From Planosporangium thailandense (GTDB lineage Bacteria; Actinomycetota; Actinomycetes; Mycobacteriales; Micromonosporaceae): a stretch of DNA of 64,000 nucleotides. Of the stretch, positions 1 to 8,118 are shown in pieces. The stretch's first letter is position 1. Each line of letters begins with the position of its first letter. The stretch covers positions 310,001-374,000 of the forward strand of contig NZ_JAATVY010000001.1 of the NCBI RefSeq assembly GCF_011947195.1. The letters are read 5' to 3'. The position numbers and the translations under genes are program-made. Under the pieces are notes generated by a model. It was given only the letters and a program-made list of their open reading frames with translations, ran no database searches and was not told where the DNA came from.

Positions 1-1892
1 CACAGGACCTCCGAGGACTGACGCAGGAGCAGCTCACCCTCCTCGCCGCCGAGATCCGCGACTTTCTCGTGGCGAAGGTGTCGCGTACGGGTGGCCACCT
101 CGGCCCCAACCTCGGCGTCGTCGAGCTCACCCTCGCGCTGCACCGCGTGTTCGACTCGCCCAAGGACCGGATCCTGTTCGACACCGGTCACCAGGCGTAC
201 GTACACAAGATCGTGACCGGCCGGCAGGACGGCTTCGACGCGCTGCGCCAGCGCGGCGGCCTGTCGGGCTACCCGAACCAGGCCGAGAGCGAACACGACA
301 TCATCGAGAACTCCCACGCGTCCACGGCGCTGTCCTACGCCGACGGGCTGGCCAAGGCGTTCGCGCTGCGCGGCGAGAAGCGGCACGTCGTGGCCGTGGT
401 CGGCGACGGCGCGCTGACCGGCGGCATGTGCTGGGAAGCGCTCAACAACATCGCCACCGCGAAGAACCCGTTGGTCATCGTCGTAAACGACAACGGCCGC
501 TCGTACGCGCCGACGATCGGCGGCCTCGCCGACCACCTGTCGACCCTGCGCCTGAGCCCCGGCTACGAGAAGGTGCTCGACCTGGTCAAGGACGCGCTCG
601 GGCACACCCCGGTCGTCGGCGGCCCGCTCTACGAGGTGCTGCACGGGCTGAAGAAGGGCCTCAAGGACGCGGTCGCACCGCAGGCGATGTTCGAAGACCT
701 CGGCATCAAGTACGTCGGCCCGGTCGACGGACACGACCTGCCGGCGGTGGAGTCGGCGCTGCGCCGGGCCAAGGCCTTCGGTGGGCCGGTCATCGTCCAC
801 GCCGTCACCCGAAAGGGGTACGGCTACCGGCCGGCCGAGAACGACGAGGCCGACTGCCTGCACGGTCCGGGCGCCTTCGACCCGGAGACCGGCAAGCTGC
901 TCGCCCCCGCGTCGGTGAAGTGGACCGGCGTCTTCGCCGACGAACTGGTGGCCATCGCCGACGAGCGGCCCGACGTGGTCGGCATCACCGCGGCCATGGC
1001 CGACCCGACCGGCATCGCCAAGCTCATGCGCAAGTACCCGGAGCGCGCCTACGACGTCGGCATCGCCGAGCAGCACGCCATCACCTCGGCCGCGGGGCTG
1101 GCGATCGGCGGGCTGCACCCGGTTGTCGCGGTGTACGCGACGTTCCTCAACCGGGCCTTCGACCAGGTCCTGCTCGATGTGGCGATGCACCGGCTGCCGG
1201 TGACGATCGTGCTCGACCGGGCCGGCATCACCGGCCCGGACGGGCCCAGCCACTACGGCATGTGGGACATGTCGGTGTTCGGGGTGGTGCCGGGGCTGCG
1301 GATCGCCGCCCCGCGCGACGCCGCGACGCTCCGCGAGGAGCTGCGCGAGGCGGTCGCGGTCAGCGACGGCCCGACGATCGTGCGCTTCCCGACCGGTACG
1401 GTCGCCGCCGACCTGCCCGCCATCGACCGGATCGGCCCCGTGGACGTGCTGTGCGCCGCTGAGCGGCGGGATGTCCTGCTGGTTGCGGTCGGATCATTTG
1501 CTCACCTCGGCGTGGACGTCGCCGGGCGGCTGGCCGAGCACGGGTACGGGGTGACCGTGGTCGACCCGCGCTGGGTCCGCCCGGTGCCCGACGAGCTGGT
1601 CGAGCTGGCCCGCGAGCACCGGCTCGTGGTGACCCTGGAGGACGGCGTGCGCACCGGCGGCGTCGGGGACGCGGTGGCCAAGGCGCTGCGCGACGCGGAT
1701 GTCTGGGTGCCGCTGCGCGACGTCGGCGTACCGGCGGGCTGGCACCCGCACGGCAGCCGCGGCGAGATCCTGGCCGCTCTCGGGCTCACGGCGCAGGATG
1801 TCGCGCGCCAGGTCACCGAGTGGGTGAGCGTACTGGAGGAGCCGGAGCTTCCCCGCCCGCGCCCGGTACCCAACGGCCGCCGGGTGCACTGA
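1..1892 (+). CDS. dxs: 1-deoxy-D-xylulose-5-phosphate synthase, 5' end missing
   Basis: Thiamine-diphosphate enzyme that condenses pyruvate and glyceraldehyde 3-phosphate in the first step of the MEP isoprenoid pathway. The frame is open from base 3 with family sequence ([11 protein letters not shown]), so the gene starts outside the window and the GTG at 69 is an internal codon. Visible landmarks are the family N-terminal segment [16 protein letters not shown], the ThDP-binding GDGALTGGM...NDN motif, and the transketolase-type [15 protein letters not shown] segment. About 629 residues are present of a family size near 630-640, so only a few N-terminal residues are lost. The downstream gene starts 52 bp after the stop on the same strand. 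Confidence 0.96.
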   Translation, partial: QDLRGLTQEQLTLLAAEIRDFLVAKVSRTGGHLGPNLGVVELTLALHRVFDSPKDRILFDTGHQAYVHKIVTGRQDGFDALRQRGGLSGYPNQAESEHDIIENSHASTALSYADGLAKAFALRGEKRHVVAVVGDGALTGGMCWEALNNIATAKNPLVIVVNDNGRSYAPTIGGLADHLSTLRLSPGYEKVLDLVKDALGHTPVVGGPLYEVLHGLKKGLKDAVAPQAMFEDLGIKYVGPVDGHDLPAVESALRRAKAFGGPVIVHAVTRKGYGYRPAENDEADCLHGPGAFDPETGKLLAPASVKWTGVFADELVAIADERPDVVGITAAMADPTGIAKLMRKYPERAYDVGIAEQHAITSAAGLAIGGLHPVVAVYATFLNRAFDQVLLDVAMHRLPVTIVLDRAGITGPDGPSHYGMWDMSVFGVVPGLRIAAPRDAATLREELREAVAVSDGPTIVRFPTGTVAADLPAIDRIGPVDVLCAAERRDVLLVAVGSFAHLGVDVAGRLAEHGYGVTVVDPRWVRPVPDELVELAREHRLVVTLEDGVRTGGVGDAVAKALRDADVWVPLRDVGVPAGWHPHGSRGEILAALGLTAQDVARQVTEWVSVLEEPELPRPRPVPNGRRVH

Positions 1893-1944
1893 GCCCACCT
1901 TCCTGATCGGCTGCGGTGTTGCCGCAACCGCGTACGGTGGCCTC

Positions 1945-3411
1945 GTGAGCGCCGCCGAGCAGCACGAACCGGTGTCGATCGATCTCGGCGTGCTTCCGCC
2001 GTCCGCCGCGCCGGACGCGCCGCTGCCCGGGCCCGACCTCCCACGACCGCCACTGTGGAACCCGTCGAGGCGGCGGGCCGTCATCGTGACCGCCCTCGTG
2101 ACCGCCGTGTCGGCGCTGGCCGGAAGCGCCGCCGGCGGCGCGCGGCAGGCGGTCTCGGTGCCGGCGCCGATCCCGCCGCCGGTCACCGTGGCGGCGACGG
2201 GGGACCTCCTCGCCGTGGCCGGCGACAGCGTCTACACCATCAGCGCGGGCGGCGGCGACGGCGGCCGGCTCACGGCGTACTCGCTGCGCACCGGGCGGCG
2301 GCGCTGGAGCGTCGACCACGCGTCGGGGGGCCAGCTCAACCTCCTCGTCGCGGGCTCGAACCTGCTGCTGACCTCGCAGCCATCCGGGCCGGTGCCGGCG
2401 AACCGGGACGACCAGGACCCGAGCTGGACCGCCGCGATCGACGCGCGGACCGGCGCCGTGCGCTGGCGGCACACCGGTTACCCGCTCTGGGTCGCGCCCC
2501 GCGGCGACCGGGTCGCGATGCGGACGTTCGCACCGCCGACCGGCGCCGACAACCCAGGGGGCCCCGACGACACGACCGACCGTACGGTCATCACCGTCCT
2601 GGCCGTGGCGACCGGCGCGCTGGCCGCCGGCTACGGGCCGGTCGCGCCGGGCCGCCGGATGTCGCCGGTGCAGTCCTCCGACCCCGGACAGCGCTGGCTG
2701 ACCGGCGTGTTCGTACGGGAGGACGCGAGCGGCGGGCAGCTGTTCGACTTCGCGAGCACGAGCACCCGGCGCCTCGACCTGCCGCTGGCCACGCCCCCAC
2801 CCCCGATGACGGCCGGCGCCGCCACCCCGTACGAAGCCGTACTGGACGCCGGTGACCTGACCCTGACCATGACCGATTGGGGCGGACGCGCCGCGCTGGC
2901 CGGGTACAGCGGCGAGCCGCCCCGTCCCCGCTGGAGCGTGCCGGACCTGACCGCATACGGCGCCTGGCGGTGCGGGACAGCGCTGTGCGGATCGGACGTC
3001 GAGACCTCCTTCGCGGTGGATCCCCGCACCGGCCAGGTCCGCTGGCAGTCACCGGGTGGCCTGCTGTGGCGCGCGTCGGCCGGGCGCCTCTACTCGTCCG
3101 TCCTCGTGGCCAACTCCGGCTTCGTCGACCGCAGCCGGGGCACCGGGATCGGGGTCCTCGACGAGGCCACCGGACGGCCCTTGCTGCGCCGCGACGACTG
3201 GCGGCCGGTCAGCGTGGTCGACGGCGCGCAGATGCCGATCCTGTCGTACACGCGGGGCGGCGAGATCCTCGCCGTCCTCGACGCGCGGAGCCTCGCCACC
3301 GAACGCCTCGCCGTGCTGCCGCTCAACCAGGCCGACTGCATGGCGAGCGACGCCTACGTCGCCTGCCGCACCGGCGAGGGCGCCATCCGGGCCTGGCGGT
3401 ACTCGCGCTGA
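1945..3411 (+). CDS. PQQ-like beta-propeller membrane-anchored protein
   Basis: Predicted 488-residue protein of unknown function. A proline-rich cytosolic N-terminus (about 1-40) leads to one hydrophobic segment (about 47-68, after RRR), followed by a large extracytoplasmic domain. That domain has blade-like repeats such as LTAYSLRTGRRRW, AIDARTGAVRWRH and AVDPRTGQVRWQ, the pattern of PQQ-like/quinoprotein beta-propellers used for binding or scaffolding rather than catalysis. The start is GTG at 1945. It precedes a two-component pair with an 85-bp gap, so it could be a signal-linked surface protein, but this is inference from position only. Confidence 0.72.
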   Translation: MSAAEQHEPVSIDLGVLPPSAAPDAPLPGPDLPRPPLWNPSRRRAVIVTALVTAVSALAGSAAGGARQAVSVPAPIPPPVTVAATGDLLAVAGDSVYTISAGGGDGGRLTAYSLRTGRRRWSVDHASGGQLNLLVAGSNLLLTSQPSGPVPANRDDQDPSWTAAIDARTGAVRWRHTGYPLWVAPRGDRVAMRTFAPPTGADNPGGPDDTTDRTVITVLAVATGALAAGYGPVAPGRRMSPVQSSDPGQRWLTGVFVREDASGGQLFDFASTSTRRLDLPLATPPPPMTAGAATPYEAVLDAGDLTLTMTDWGGRAALAGYSGEPPRPRWSVPDLTAYGAWRCGTALCGSDVETSFAVDPRTGQVRWQSPGGLLWRASAGRLYSSVLVANSGFVDRSRGTGIGVLDEATGRPLLRRDDWRPVSVVDGAQMPILSYTRGGEILAVLDARSLATERLAVLPLNQADCMASDAYVACRTGEGAIRAWRYSR

Positions 3412-3496
3412 CCGGCTCGAACGACGGCGCTAGCGTGACGTGCGCACGTTTCACGCCCTGGCCGTGCGGCCGGGCAGCATGGAAGGAGACCACCCG

Positions 3497-4177
3497 GTGC
3501 GGGTACTCGTGATCGAAGACGAGAGCAACCTCGCCGACGCGATCGCGCGCGGCCTGCGCCGCGAAGGCATGGCGGTCGACGTGGCCTACGACGGGACCGA
3601 CGGCCACGAGATGGCGTTCATCACCCGGTACGACGTCGTGGTGCTCGACCGCGACCTGCCCGGCATGCACGGCGACGAGATCTGCGCGGCGCTGGTGTCG
3701 TCCGGGGCCCTGACCCGGGTACTGATGCTGACGGCGAGCGGCAGCGTCGCCGACCGGGTCGAAGGGCTCCAGCTCGGCGCCGACGACTACCTGCCCAAGC
3801 CGTTCGACTTCACCGAACTGGTGGCCCGGGTCCGTGCGCTCGGCCGGCGCGCCACCCCGGCCACGCCACCCGTGCTCGCCGTGGCCGACCTGGTGCTCGA
3901 CCAGGCCAGGCACGTGGTCACCCGGGCCGGGCGGCCGCTCGACCTGACCCGCAAGGAGTTCGGGGTGCTCGAAGAGCTGCTCAAGGCCGACGGGGGAGTG
4001 GTGTCCAGTGAGGAGCTGCTGGAGCGGGTATGGGACGCCAACGCCGACCCGTTCACGACGACGGTACGGGTGACGATGAACACGCTGCGCAAGAAGCTGG
4101 GCGACCCGGCGCTGATCGAGACCGTCGTCGGAGCCGGGTACCGGGTCCGGGTCGAGGAGACCGGGGCGTCGGCATGA
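3497..4177 (+). CDS. OmpR/PhoB-family response regulator
   Basis: 226-residue DNA-binding response regulator. The receiver domain (about 1-115) has the acidic pocket E7/D8, phospho-acceptor D51 in VVLDRDLPG, T79 and K101 in LPKPFD. The C-terminal winged helix (about 130-222) carries the family signature LTRKEFGVLEELL and the closing GAGYRVR. GTG at 3497 was chosen because GGAAGGAG lies 8 bp upstream and the protein then begins MRVLVIEDE, the usual start; an upstream in-frame ATG would add a tail unlike the family. Its last codon overlaps the start of the sensor kinase gene, so the two are translated together. Confidence 0.93.
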   Translation: MRVLVIEDESNLADAIARGLRREGMAVDVAYDGTDGHEMAFITRYDVVVLDRDLPGMHGDEICAALVSSGALTRVLMLTASGSVADRVEGLQLGADDYLPKPFDFTELVARVRALGRRATPATPPVLAVADLVLDQARHVVTRAGRPLDLTRKEFGVLEELLKADGGVVSSEELLERVWDANADPFTTTVRVTMNTLRKKLGDPALIETVVGAGYRVRVEETGASA

Positions 4178-5382
4178 CCGTCTACGACGCCCGCACGTCG
4201 CGCCGCCCCCGGCCGACGCTGCGGCTTCGGCTCACACTCCTCAACGGCATCCTGCTGATCGGGGCGGGAGCCGTGCTGGTCCTGCTGTCGTGGACCGTGG
4301 TCAGCTCCGCGCTGCACCCCTCCGACCAGCTCCGCGCCGGCACCCAGGTCCAGCTCGCCGACGGGCAGACCGTCGACGCGCGCGCCTGGCAGGACGAGCT
4401 GATGCACGCGGCCGAGCGGGATCTCCTGCTCAAGGGGCTCGGCGCGCTGCTCGCGATCGGCGCGGCCGGCGTCATCGGGGCGTACCTGGTGGCCGGCCGC
4501 GCGCTGCGACCCCTGCACGCCGTCACCGCCGCCGCGCAGCGGCTGTCCGGGGAGACGCTCGACCAGCGCATCAACTACGACGGCGCCGACGACGAGGTGG
4601 CCGACCTCGCCGCCACGTTCGACGCGATGCTCGACCGGATCGCCGCCGCTTTCGAAAGCCAGAAGCGGTTCGTCGCCAACGCGTCGCACGAGCTGCGGAC
4701 ACCGCTCGCCGTCATGCGTACCGAGATCGACGTGACCCTCGCCGACCGCGACGCCGACGTGGCCGACCTGCGCCGGATGGCCACCGTCGTCAGGGACGCC
4801 TCCATCCGGGCCAACGCGCTCGTGGACTCGCTGCTGCTGCTGGCCCGGACGGAGGCGCAGGCCGGGCGGCGGTTGGCCCGCAAGGTGCCGGCCGACCTGT
4901 CGGCCAGCGCCTCGGCCGCGCTGTCCTCGGTGAAGCAGGAGGCCGCCCGGCTCAGCCTGGACGTGACGACGGAGCTCGCCGCGGCCCCGGTGGTCGGCGA
5001 CCCCGGGCTGCTTGAACGGCTCGCCGGCAACCTCGTCGAGAACGCCGTGCGCTACAACCACCTGGGCGGGCGGATCTGGGTACGCACCTGGGCCGACGAG
5101 ACGCAGGCGTGGCTCGTGGTCGGCAACACCGGCTTCGAGGTAGAGGCGGCGGACGTGCCGGGGCTGTTCGAGCCGTTCCGGCGCGGTGGCCGGGAGCGCA
5201 CCGGCGCCCGCGGCTCGGGGCTCGGGCTGTCCATCGTGCGGGCGGTGTGCGACGCGCACGGCGGGACCGTGGCCGCGATCGCCCTCGACGGCGGGGGCCT
5301 GGAGGTGACGGTACGGCTGCCGGGAGCCTCCACCACGCCGCTGCTGACCGGGTCGGCGGTCGTACCGTCGCCGCCCCAGTGA
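4174..5382 (+). CDS. sensor histidine kinase, partner of the preceding regulator
   Basis: 402-residue membrane kinase. Two hydrophobic helices (about 18-43 and 86-106) flank a short extracytoplasmic loop of about 45 residues. A HAMP linker (about 107-159) follows, then a HisKA dimerisation helix with H172 in ASHELRTPLAV, then a HATPase domain with N-box NLVENAVRYN and G-box GSGLGLSIV. ATG at 4174 overlaps the regulator stop (ATGA). The small sensor loop suggests detection in or near the membrane; the signal is unknown. The gene ends 4 bp from the stop of the convergent GGDEF gene. Confidence 0.93.
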   Translation: MTVYDARTSRRPRPTLRLRLTLLNGILLIGAGAVLVLLSWTVVSSALHPSDQLRAGTQVQLADGQTVDARAWQDELMHAAERDLLLKGLGALLAIGAAGVIGAYLVAGRALRPLHAVTAAAQRLSGETLDQRINYDGADDEVADLAATFDAMLDRIAAAFESQKRFVANASHELRTPLAVMRTEIDVTLADRDADVADLRRMATVVRDASIRANALVDSLLLLARTEAQAGRRLARKVPADLSASASAALSSVKQEAARLSLDVTTELAAAPVVGDPGLLERLAGNLVENAVRYNHLGGRIWVRTWADETQAWLVVGNTGFEVEAADVPGLFEPFRRGGRERTGARGSGLGLSIVRAVCDAHGGTVAAIALDGGGLEVTVRLPGASTTPLLTGSAVVPSPPQ

Positions 5383-5386
5383 CCGC

Positions 5387-6985
5387 CTACGCGGCCAACT
5401 GATCCCGGCCGCGGTGCTTGGCCGTGTACAGCTTCCTGTCGGCGGCGTCGAACAGCTGTCGGGCGGTCATGCCGGGGCGGAGTTCGGCGGCGCCGATGCT
5501 GATGGTCACGTGCAGGCCGAGGGCCACCTGGTGCCAGGGGTAGGCGGCGATGCCCTGGCGGATGCGTTCGCCGATGCGGGCGGCGGTGTCGAGGTCGGCG
5601 TGGACGAACACGGCGAACTCGTCGCCGCCGAAGCGTACGGGCACGTCGACGCGGCGGCAGTGCTCGCGCAGCACCCGCGCGATCTCGGCGAGGACCAGGT
5701 CGCCGACGCCGTGTGAGTAGGTGTCGTTGATGTGTTTGAACTCGTCCAGGTCGACCAGGAGCAGCACGAGCGGCCCGGTGGGCTGGTCGGGCCGGTCGAT
5801 GAGCCCCATCTGCTGGTCGAAGCGGCGGCGGTTGCCCAGGCCGGTGAGCGGGTCCTGCATGGCGGCCGCGTCGGCGCGGGTGCGTTCGGCCTCCAGCTCC
5901 ACGCGGCGGCGGGCCTGGCGCAGCATGGCGATGCGTTCGAGCCTCAGGTTCCACAGATGTTGGGCCTGCGTACGCAGCGCGGTCAGCATCGGCCGCGCCT
6001 CAGGGTGCTCGGCAACGGTGAGCAGCGCCAGCTCGTACTGGATGATCATCCGCTGGGTCACCTGCCCGGAGTGAGCCCAGAGCTCCTCGGCCGCGACGAG
6101 CTCCCACCGGGCACCGCGGTAATCGCCACGAGCGCGCAGCACGACACCGTTCGCGAAGTGCGCCAGCATGGCCTCACGGTGCTGGCCCTGCGCGCGGGTC
6201 GGGAGAATCATCGGCTCGGCCAGCGCGGCTGCCTCGTCGACCTGGCCGAGCTTCGCGACCGCGACCGCGAGCACCGCGGTGGCCAGCGGCGCGTCGGCCG
6301 TCGGTCCGGACCTGCGGTACAGCTCGACCCAGGGCCGGATCAGCTCGACGCTGTCGAGGTAGCGGGCCGTCGCCTCCTCGGTACGGCCGAGGTGCTCCAA
6401 CCGCAGCGCCCACTCCAGCAGGATCTCGGCCCGCTGCAGCTCGCCCGCCTCCCGGTGCGGGCTGCCGTACGGGTGGCCTTCCGCCAGGAGCCGCACCGAG
6501 GTGTCAGCGAGTTCGTACAGCTCGGCCGCGCGCGCCGCGTCGGCCAGCGAGGAGTTCGCCGTCGCGTACCGGCGGTGGTTACGCGGGGCCTGGTCAAGTA
6601 GCGCCGTCGCCCGCGCCACCTGCTGGAGCCCCTCGTCGAGGCGCCCCATGCGGATCAGGATCTCGGCGACGTCGGACAGCGTCTTGGCCTCGTCGACGCC
6701 TGCCCCGGCGGCCCGGTGCAGGCGCAGCAGGGACTCACCGGCGGCGAGCGCCTCCTGGAAGCGGCCCAGCGCGGTGTACGCGTACATCCGGGTCTGGGTC
6801 GCGAACTGCTGGGCCGGTTCGTCGCCGCTGAGCCGGCCGATCAGTTCGATCACGTCCGCGGCCCGCAGCGCCTCCGGGTTACGGCCCTTGATGTACAACT
6901 CGTGCATCCGCAGGACGATCGTCTGGTAAGCGCCCAGGGTCAGCGGTACCACGGGCAGGCGGGGGTCGTCGCTGGCGCTACCCAT
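5387..6985 (-). CDS. TPR-repeat diguanylate cyclase (GGDEF protein)
   Basis: 532-residue soluble protein predicted to make cyclic di-GMP from two GTP. Residues about 20-345 are helical TPR-like repeats (for example YTALGRFQEALAAGESLL) and a basic coiled-coil linker (about 346-375). The GGDEF domain covers about 376-530, with DPLTGLGNRRRF, metal-binding LLLVDLDEFKHIND, an intact GGDEF at 453-457 and an allosteric I-site RRVD at 444-447 five residues earlier. Active-site and product-inhibition residues are therefore both present. There is no EAL domain and no membrane segment, so the input is probably a protein partner bound by the TPRs. Confidence 0.92.
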   Translation of the reverse strand: MGSASDDPRLPVVPLTLGAYQTIVLRMHELYIKGRNPEALRAADVIELIGRLSGDEPAQQFATQTRMYAYTALGRFQEALAAGESLLRLHRAAGAGVDEAKTLSDVAEILIRMGRLDEGLQQVARATALLDQAPRNHRRYATANSSLADAARAAELYELADTSVRLLAEGHPYGSPHREAGELQRAEILLEWALRLEHLGRTEEATARYLDSVELIRPWVELYRRSGPTADAPLATAVLAVAVAKLGQVDEAAALAEPMILPTRAQGQHREAMLAHFANGVVLRARGDYRGARWELVAAEELWAHSGQVTQRMIIQYELALLTVAEHPEARPMLTALRTQAQHLWNLRLERIAMLRQARRRVELEAERTRADAAAMQDPLTGLGNRRRFDQQMGLIDRPDQPTGPLVLLLVDLDEFKHINDTYSHGVGDLVLAEIARVLREHCRRVDVPVRFGGDEFAVFVHADLDTAARIGERIRQGIAAYPWHQVALGLHVTISIGAAELRPGMTARQLFDAADRKLYTAKHRGRDQLAA

Positions 6986-7082
6986 GCGACCACGCTCCTT
7001 CCGCCCGGATGACTGCGGGTCAATGACCTATCGGTACCGGAGGGTGGGGACTGAGGCCTTTCCCGTGATCGGGGGAGGCGGG

Positions 7083-7916
7083 TCAGACCCCCACGGCTTC
7101 GCGCTTTGCCTGCTGCAGGCGGTAGCGGGTGACGCCCAGCTCGTTGGCGATCGCGGCCTGGGTCAGCTCCGGCCGGTCGGCCTTGACCAGCTCGGCAAGC
7201 TTGACGAGTTCCGCTGAGGACAGTTCTCTGCCGGCGGTTCCTGGTGCCACGGTCGGGGCGGTCTTGGCCGAGGCCCGCTTGCGGGGCGCCGACTTCGCCG
7301 GGGTGGCCTTCGTGACCCGCGACTGGCCGGTCCGGCGGGCGGGCGACCGCGGCGCCCGCTTTGGCTCGGCGTCAGCCACCGGCGCTTCGGTCACCGGCGC
7401 CTCGGTCACCGGCGCCTCGGTCACCGGCGCCTCGGTCACTGACGCCTCGGTCACCGGCGCCGGGTCGGGGGCGCTGATGACGGTGACGCCATCCGGAAGG
7501 GGCTGCCGGGCGGTCGCCGTCTCGACCGCCCGGATCCGGCCGGCCAACTCCACGAGGCTGACGCTGGCGACGATGACGAGCCCATCCACCGACAGTGGCA
7601 GCAGGTACGGCGACGCGCCGGTCTCGCCGTAGCGGGACGCGACCCCCACCATGTGCCAGTACGACACCCATGCCGCGATGCCGGCGATGGTGGCCGTCGC
7701 CAGTAGGCGCACCGCGGCCAGGGCCCGGCGGTGCACCGGTACCCGGGAGATCAGCTCGACGGTGATCAGCAGTGCCAGTGGCGGCCACGCGGCGATCACC
7801 TGGCTGATCGGGTTGGGCCGGGCGTGCAGGATGTTGGCGGCGACCGAGGCGGCGACGCCCAGCGCAAGCGCGGCGCGGATCGCCCAGCGGACACGGCGGA
7901 GCTGTGGGAGGGGCAT
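7083..7916 (-). CDS. DUF2637 (SpdB-like) membrane protein with C-terminal helix-turn-helix
   Basis: 277-residue protein. The N-terminal half has four hydrophobic helices (about 11-28, 37-57, 68-89, 104-121) and matches the DUF2637 family, which is related to spread proteins of actinobacterial plasmids and is also common on chromosomes. The middle is a low-complexity VTEAP repeat followed by a Lys/Arg/Ala/Pro-rich stretch. The last 45 residues look like a helix-turn-helix (LTQAAIANELGVTRYRLQQ). ATG at 7916 gives a clean MPLPQLRR start; ATG at 7979 would add 21 residues. A membrane-tethered DNA-binding protein is an inference. Confidence 0.75.
   Translation of the reverse strand: MPLPQLRRVRWAIRAALALGVAASVAANILHARPNPISQVIAAWPPLALLITVELISRVPVHRRALAAVRLLATATIAGIAAWVSYWHMVGVASRYGETGASPYLLPLSVDGLVIVASVSLVELAGRIRAVETATARQPLPDGVTVISAPDPAPVTEASVTEAPVTEAPVTEAPVTEAPVADAEPKRAPRSPARRTGQSRVTKATPAKSAPRKRASAKTAPTVAPGTAGRELSSAELVKLAELVKADRPELTQAAIANELGVTRYRLQQAKREAVGV
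7375..7461. repeat. 15-bp tandem repeat inside the DUF2637 gene
   Basis: Just under six copies of a 15-bp unit (gtcaccggcgcctcg on the plus strand). The three central copies are identical and the outer ones diverged. On the coding strand the unit encodes the pentapeptide VTEAP and keeps the reading frame, so copy number can change without breaking the gene. It sits in the linker between membrane and DNA-binding-like parts. Confidence 0.9.
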
Positions 7917-7991
7917 CCGTCGATTCTGGTGAATGACGGGCCGGACGCCAGGCTTTTCCCGGCGTGTCGGCTGTGACATGCCCCAGATATG

Positions 7992-8047
7992 GGAGCGAGG
8001 GGCGGCTCTGCCCACAAGATCATGTGGGTGGAGCCGCCCCTCGCTCC
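7992..8047. terminator. large hairpin downstream of the fadAB operon
   Basis: Perfect 17-bp inverted repeat (7992-8008 with 8031-8047) enclosing a second perfect 6-bp stem, CCCACA/TGTGGG. It lies after the hairpin at 8054-8103 when read from the minus-strand fad operon and just upstream of the DUF2637 gene. No T-tract follows, as is usual for terminators in high-GC actinobacteria. A role as terminator or processing site is inferred. Confidence 0.65.
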
Positions 8048-8053
8048 TCACCG

Positions 8054-8103
8054 TGATCCTGAAGGGTTTTCCGCGCTGGAACACGGAAAATCCTTCAGGA
8101 TCA
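8054..8103. terminator. 20-bp-stem hairpin at the end of the fadAB operon
   Basis: Inverted repeat of 20 bp (8054-8073 with 8084-8103) with a 10-nt loop; the only imperfection allows a G-U pair. It begins 15 bp after the fadB stop on the minus strand, so it is the first structure met by transcription leaving the operon. The 20-10-20 geometry equals that of the two repeated palindromes at 22.2 and 61.8 kb, although the sequence differs. Confidence 0.7.
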
Positions 8104-8118
8104 TGAGGACCGGGCCGG

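Noticed and set aside
69-71. GTG as the start of dxs
   Set aside because: The frame stays open with family sequence back to the window edge, so the gene begins outside.
3787-5259. Minus-strand open frame opposite the two-component genes
   Set aside because: Covers conserved kinase motifs on the other strand and has no recognisable domain.
7375-7461. CRISPR-like short repeats
   Set aside because: Repeats are contiguous without spacers and encode an in-frame pentapeptide.
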